This document shows positions 6,451-7,608 of a stretch of 7,608 nucleotides of DNA, in pieces. Position numbers and translations under genes: made by a program. The stretch is from NCBI GenBank assembly GCA_018399295.1, contig JAGYOO010000060.1, positions 1 to 7,608 of the forward strand, given 5' to 3'. The DNA comes from Candidatus Omnitrophota bacterium. GTDB taxonomy: Bacteria > Omnitrophota > Gorgyraeia > B26-G9. Position 1 is the first letter of the stretch. The number at the start of each line of letters is the position of its first letter. Below the pieces are notes generated by a model that saw only the letters and a list, made by a program, of their open reading frames with translations, had not been told where the DNA came from and searched no databases.

Positions 6451-6457
6451 CCTCCTC
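6451..6457 (-). promoter_or_regulatory. Strong ribosome binding site that decides the flavoprotein start
   Basis: On the minus strand this reads GAGGAGG, an almost full anti-16S match, six bases from the ATG at 6444. The upstream in-frame TTG at 6450 has no space for a ribosome site and is not the start. Confidence 0.85.
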
Positions 6458-6491
6458 GAAAATTATTATTGTTTCTACAAAAGTTTAAGTC

Positions 6492-6521
6492 TTTACTTTT
6501 ACGCTCCTCCGGATTTATAAT
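6492..6521 (+). promoter_or_regulatory. Candidate promoter for the ZIP transporter
   Basis: TTTACT (6492-6497, four of six to the -35 consensus), an 18-base spacer and a perfect TATAAT (6516-6521) point rightward. The start of transcription would be near 6528, giving a leader of about 35 bases without a recognisable Shine-Dalgarno site. A leftward promoter for the flavoprotein must lie in the same 118-base divergent gap, but I cannot name one with confidence. Confidence 0.5.
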
Positions 6522-6562
6522 AACCAGCAATATAAATAGCAAATATTCAGCCATCTCTAAAA

Positions 6563-7318
6563 ATGAACACACTTCCCGTAATTATAGTATTCGGTCTGCT
6601 GATGAGCGCCATCGCGCTCACTGGAAGCCTTACTGTCCTTTTAAAGGAAAGCACCCTTAAAAAACTTATTCTGCCAATGGTGGCGTTCTCCTCCGGATCG
6701 CTGATCGGCGGAGCCCTGTTCCACATGCTGCCGGCGGCGATCGAGCACATGGGCAATACTGTCGTGCTGTTTGTCTGGGTAGCGTTCGGGTTCCTAATGT
6801 TCATGATCCTTGAACATGTTTTACACTGGCATCACTGCCACCGCGCCACCTCTGAGCACAAAAAACCATTAGGCTATCTTATCCTGATCGCTGACGGAGT
6901 GCATAATTTTCTCGGCGGCCTGGCCATCGGGGCCCTGTTTATTGTCGACTTTAAGCTCGGTCTGTCCGCCTGGCTGGCCGCGGCCGCGCATGAAGTGCCG
7001 CAGGAACTGGGAGACTTCGGCATCCTCCTGCACAGCGGCTGGAAGAAAAGCTCAGCCCTGATCTTTAATCTTCTTTCCGGCCTCACCTTTCTCGTCGGTG
7101 GTCTTGTCGCCTATTTTCTGTCTTTTACCATTGAGATCTCGTTTCTGGTGCCCTTTGCCGCGGGCAATTTCCTGTACATCGGCGCGGCCGATCTTGTCCC
7201 GGAATTCAAGGCTCCAGCCGATCGAAAGAAAAGCTATCTTTATATCCTCTGCTGGACCCTCGGTCTCGGACTCCTGCTTGCCATCCGCTTGTTAAACGGT
7301 CAGGGCCACGCCCACTAA
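6563..7318 (+). CDS. ZIP-family divalent metal transporter
   Basis: A 251-residue inner-membrane transporter of the ZIP family, which moves zinc and related divalent metals into the cytosol. About eight hydrophobic segments are visible. Helix-2 features are GSLIGGALFHMLPAAIE (45-61), followed by a histidine-rich loop (HVLHWHHCH, 85-93). The metal-site helices carry HNFLGGLAIG (114-123) and HEVPQELGDFG (143-153), and AGNFLYIGAADLVPE (200-214) is the conserved sixth helix. In the first motif the position usually held by Asp or Glu (HNF-D-G) is Gly (G118); I believe this variant recurs in a prokaryotic subgroup, so it need not mean loss of function. The chosen ATG has no Shine-Dalgarno site (upstream bases are CTCTAAAA); the next ATG (codon 14) would cut into the first helix. 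It is divergent from the flavoprotein operon and followed by an intrinsic terminator. Import direction and metal are inferred from family. Confidence 0.9.
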   Translation: MNTLPVIIVFGLLMSAIALTGSLTVLLKESTLKKLILPMVAFSSGSLIGGALFHMLPAAIEHMGNTVVLFVWVAFGFLMFMILEHVLHWHHCHRATSEHKKPLGYLILIADGVHNFLGGLAIGALFIVDFKLGLSAWLAAAAHEVPQELGDFGILLHSGWKKSSALIFNLLSGLTFLVGGLVAYFLSFTIEISFLVPFAAGNFLYIGAADLVPEFKAPADRKKSYLYILCWTLGLGLLLAIRLLNGQGHAH

Positions 7319-7379
7319 CCTGCTAAATCATTATTTTCCTTAGATTCCTTTTCAAAAATATTTACGGACATAAACCTTC

Positions 7380-7404
7380 TCCAACTTACGAAGTTGGATT
7401 TTTT
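7380..7404 (+). terminator. Intrinsic terminator after the ZIP gene
   Basis: A perfect 8-bp stem, TCCAACTT (7380-7387) with AAGTTGGA (7391-7398), closes a three-base ACG loop and is followed directly by six T (7399-7404). It lies about 60 bases after the ZIP stop codon. Confidence 0.8.
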
Positions 7405-7608
7405 GTTGAACTTCAGGGGAGCACAGGGAGGCTGTGACCGCCCCCCTGTAAACTTGATGCCCCCCGGCCCTACTTTCTTTAACGTAAAGAAAGTAGGCAA
7501 AGAAAACAGCGCACGGGATGCTCGGAGCGAACGTTTCAGTTATTTCCTGTAAGACCCCCAACCCCTAAAAGGGGATTCAGGTGAGCACTTCACGGAAAAA
7601 CAGAAACG
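7405..7608. repeat. Hairpin-rich non-coding stretch, probable dispersed repeat
   Basis: After the terminator no gene is supported. The stretch holds three further inverted repeats: 7423-7431 with 7441-7449 (nine positions, one A-C mismatch, 9-base loop); 7469-7481 with 7485-7497 (13 bp perfect, loop ACG); and 7562-7566 with 7570-7574 (CCCCT/AGGGG, loop AAA). C-runs and G-runs are frequent. Open frames across it have no protein-like features. The pattern is like intergenic repeat sequences that recur many times in some bacterial genomes, but the copy number cannot be seen from one window. Confidence 0.5.
7469..7497. repeat. Perfect 13-bp inverted repeat with ACG loop
   Basis: CCTACTTTCTTTA (7469-7481) pairs without mismatch to TAAAGAAAGTAGG (7485-7497) around ACG. 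No T-run follows on the plus strand (it reads CAAAGAAAAC), so it is not a typical rightward terminator. Read leftward, the stem is followed by GGCCGGGG, again without a T-run. It is the strongest structure in the right-end non-coding stretch. Confidence 0.85.

Noticed and set aside
6175..6660. 161-codon plus-strand frame across the divergent gap
   Set aside because: It is opposite the flavoprotein gene and runs into the ZIP gene in another frame; no protein-like features and no ribosome site.
7315..7561. Two minus-strand frames of 61 and 69 codons at the right end
   Set aside because: Both are readings of the hairpin repeats and the terminator; they have no domain-like features and overlap each other in different frames.

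Overview
This 7.6-kb window carries eight protein-coding genes of bacterial type, moderate in GC. I see no tRNA, rRNA, CRISPR array, transposase or phage gene. The gene set (flavoredoxin-like flavoprotein, multi-PAS orphan histidine kinase, YIP1-family membrane protein, a bacterial/archaeal-type ZIP transporter, Shine-Dalgarno sites such as GAGGAGG) would fit an anaerobic or facultative Gram-negative, perhaps of the Desulfobacterota kind. That placement is inference; there is no phylogenetic marker here.

Layout from left to right. (1) About 280 bases without a gene, AT-rich near the end, with a likely promoter. (2) A two-gene overlapping unit, 281-1829: a 72-residue secreted or membrane protein whose predicted mature end starts with YIDPGAGS, followed by a 450-residue methyltransferase. 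The methyltransferase has a class I SAM-binding domain at the C-terminus and a kinase-like D...N...D signature in its N-terminal half. (3) A soluble histidine kinase, 2049-3824, with a degenerate receiver domain, two PAS domains, HisKA and HATPase. Its frame is broken by a TAA, and the family's normal C-terminus continues in the same frame to 3920. (4) A membrane-protein pair, 3986-5304, overlapping by 4 bases: an uncharacterised two-helix protein and a YIP1-family protein. A good promoter lies so close to the first ATG that the transcript may be leaderless. (5) On the minus strand, an operon of a flavoredoxin-like flavoprotein (5872-6444) and a Mug-type mismatch uracil-DNA glycosylase (5308-5862), convergent with the YIP1 gene with only 3 bases between the stops. 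(6) A divergent ZIP-family metal transporter, 6563-7318, followed by a clean intrinsic terminator and then a hairpin-rich non-coding stretch up to the window end that looks like a dispersed repeat.

The genes do not form one pathway. The most notable points are the interrupted kinase with its phosphoacceptor-less receiver domain, the YIDPGAGS/kinase-like methyltransferase pair, the possible leaderless start at 3986, the glycine in the metal-site motif of the ZIP protein, and the hairpin cluster at the right end. I find no clear evidence of a wholly new system; the YIDPGAGS-methyltransferase pair and the 3986-5304 membrane pair are the best candidates for undescribed function.
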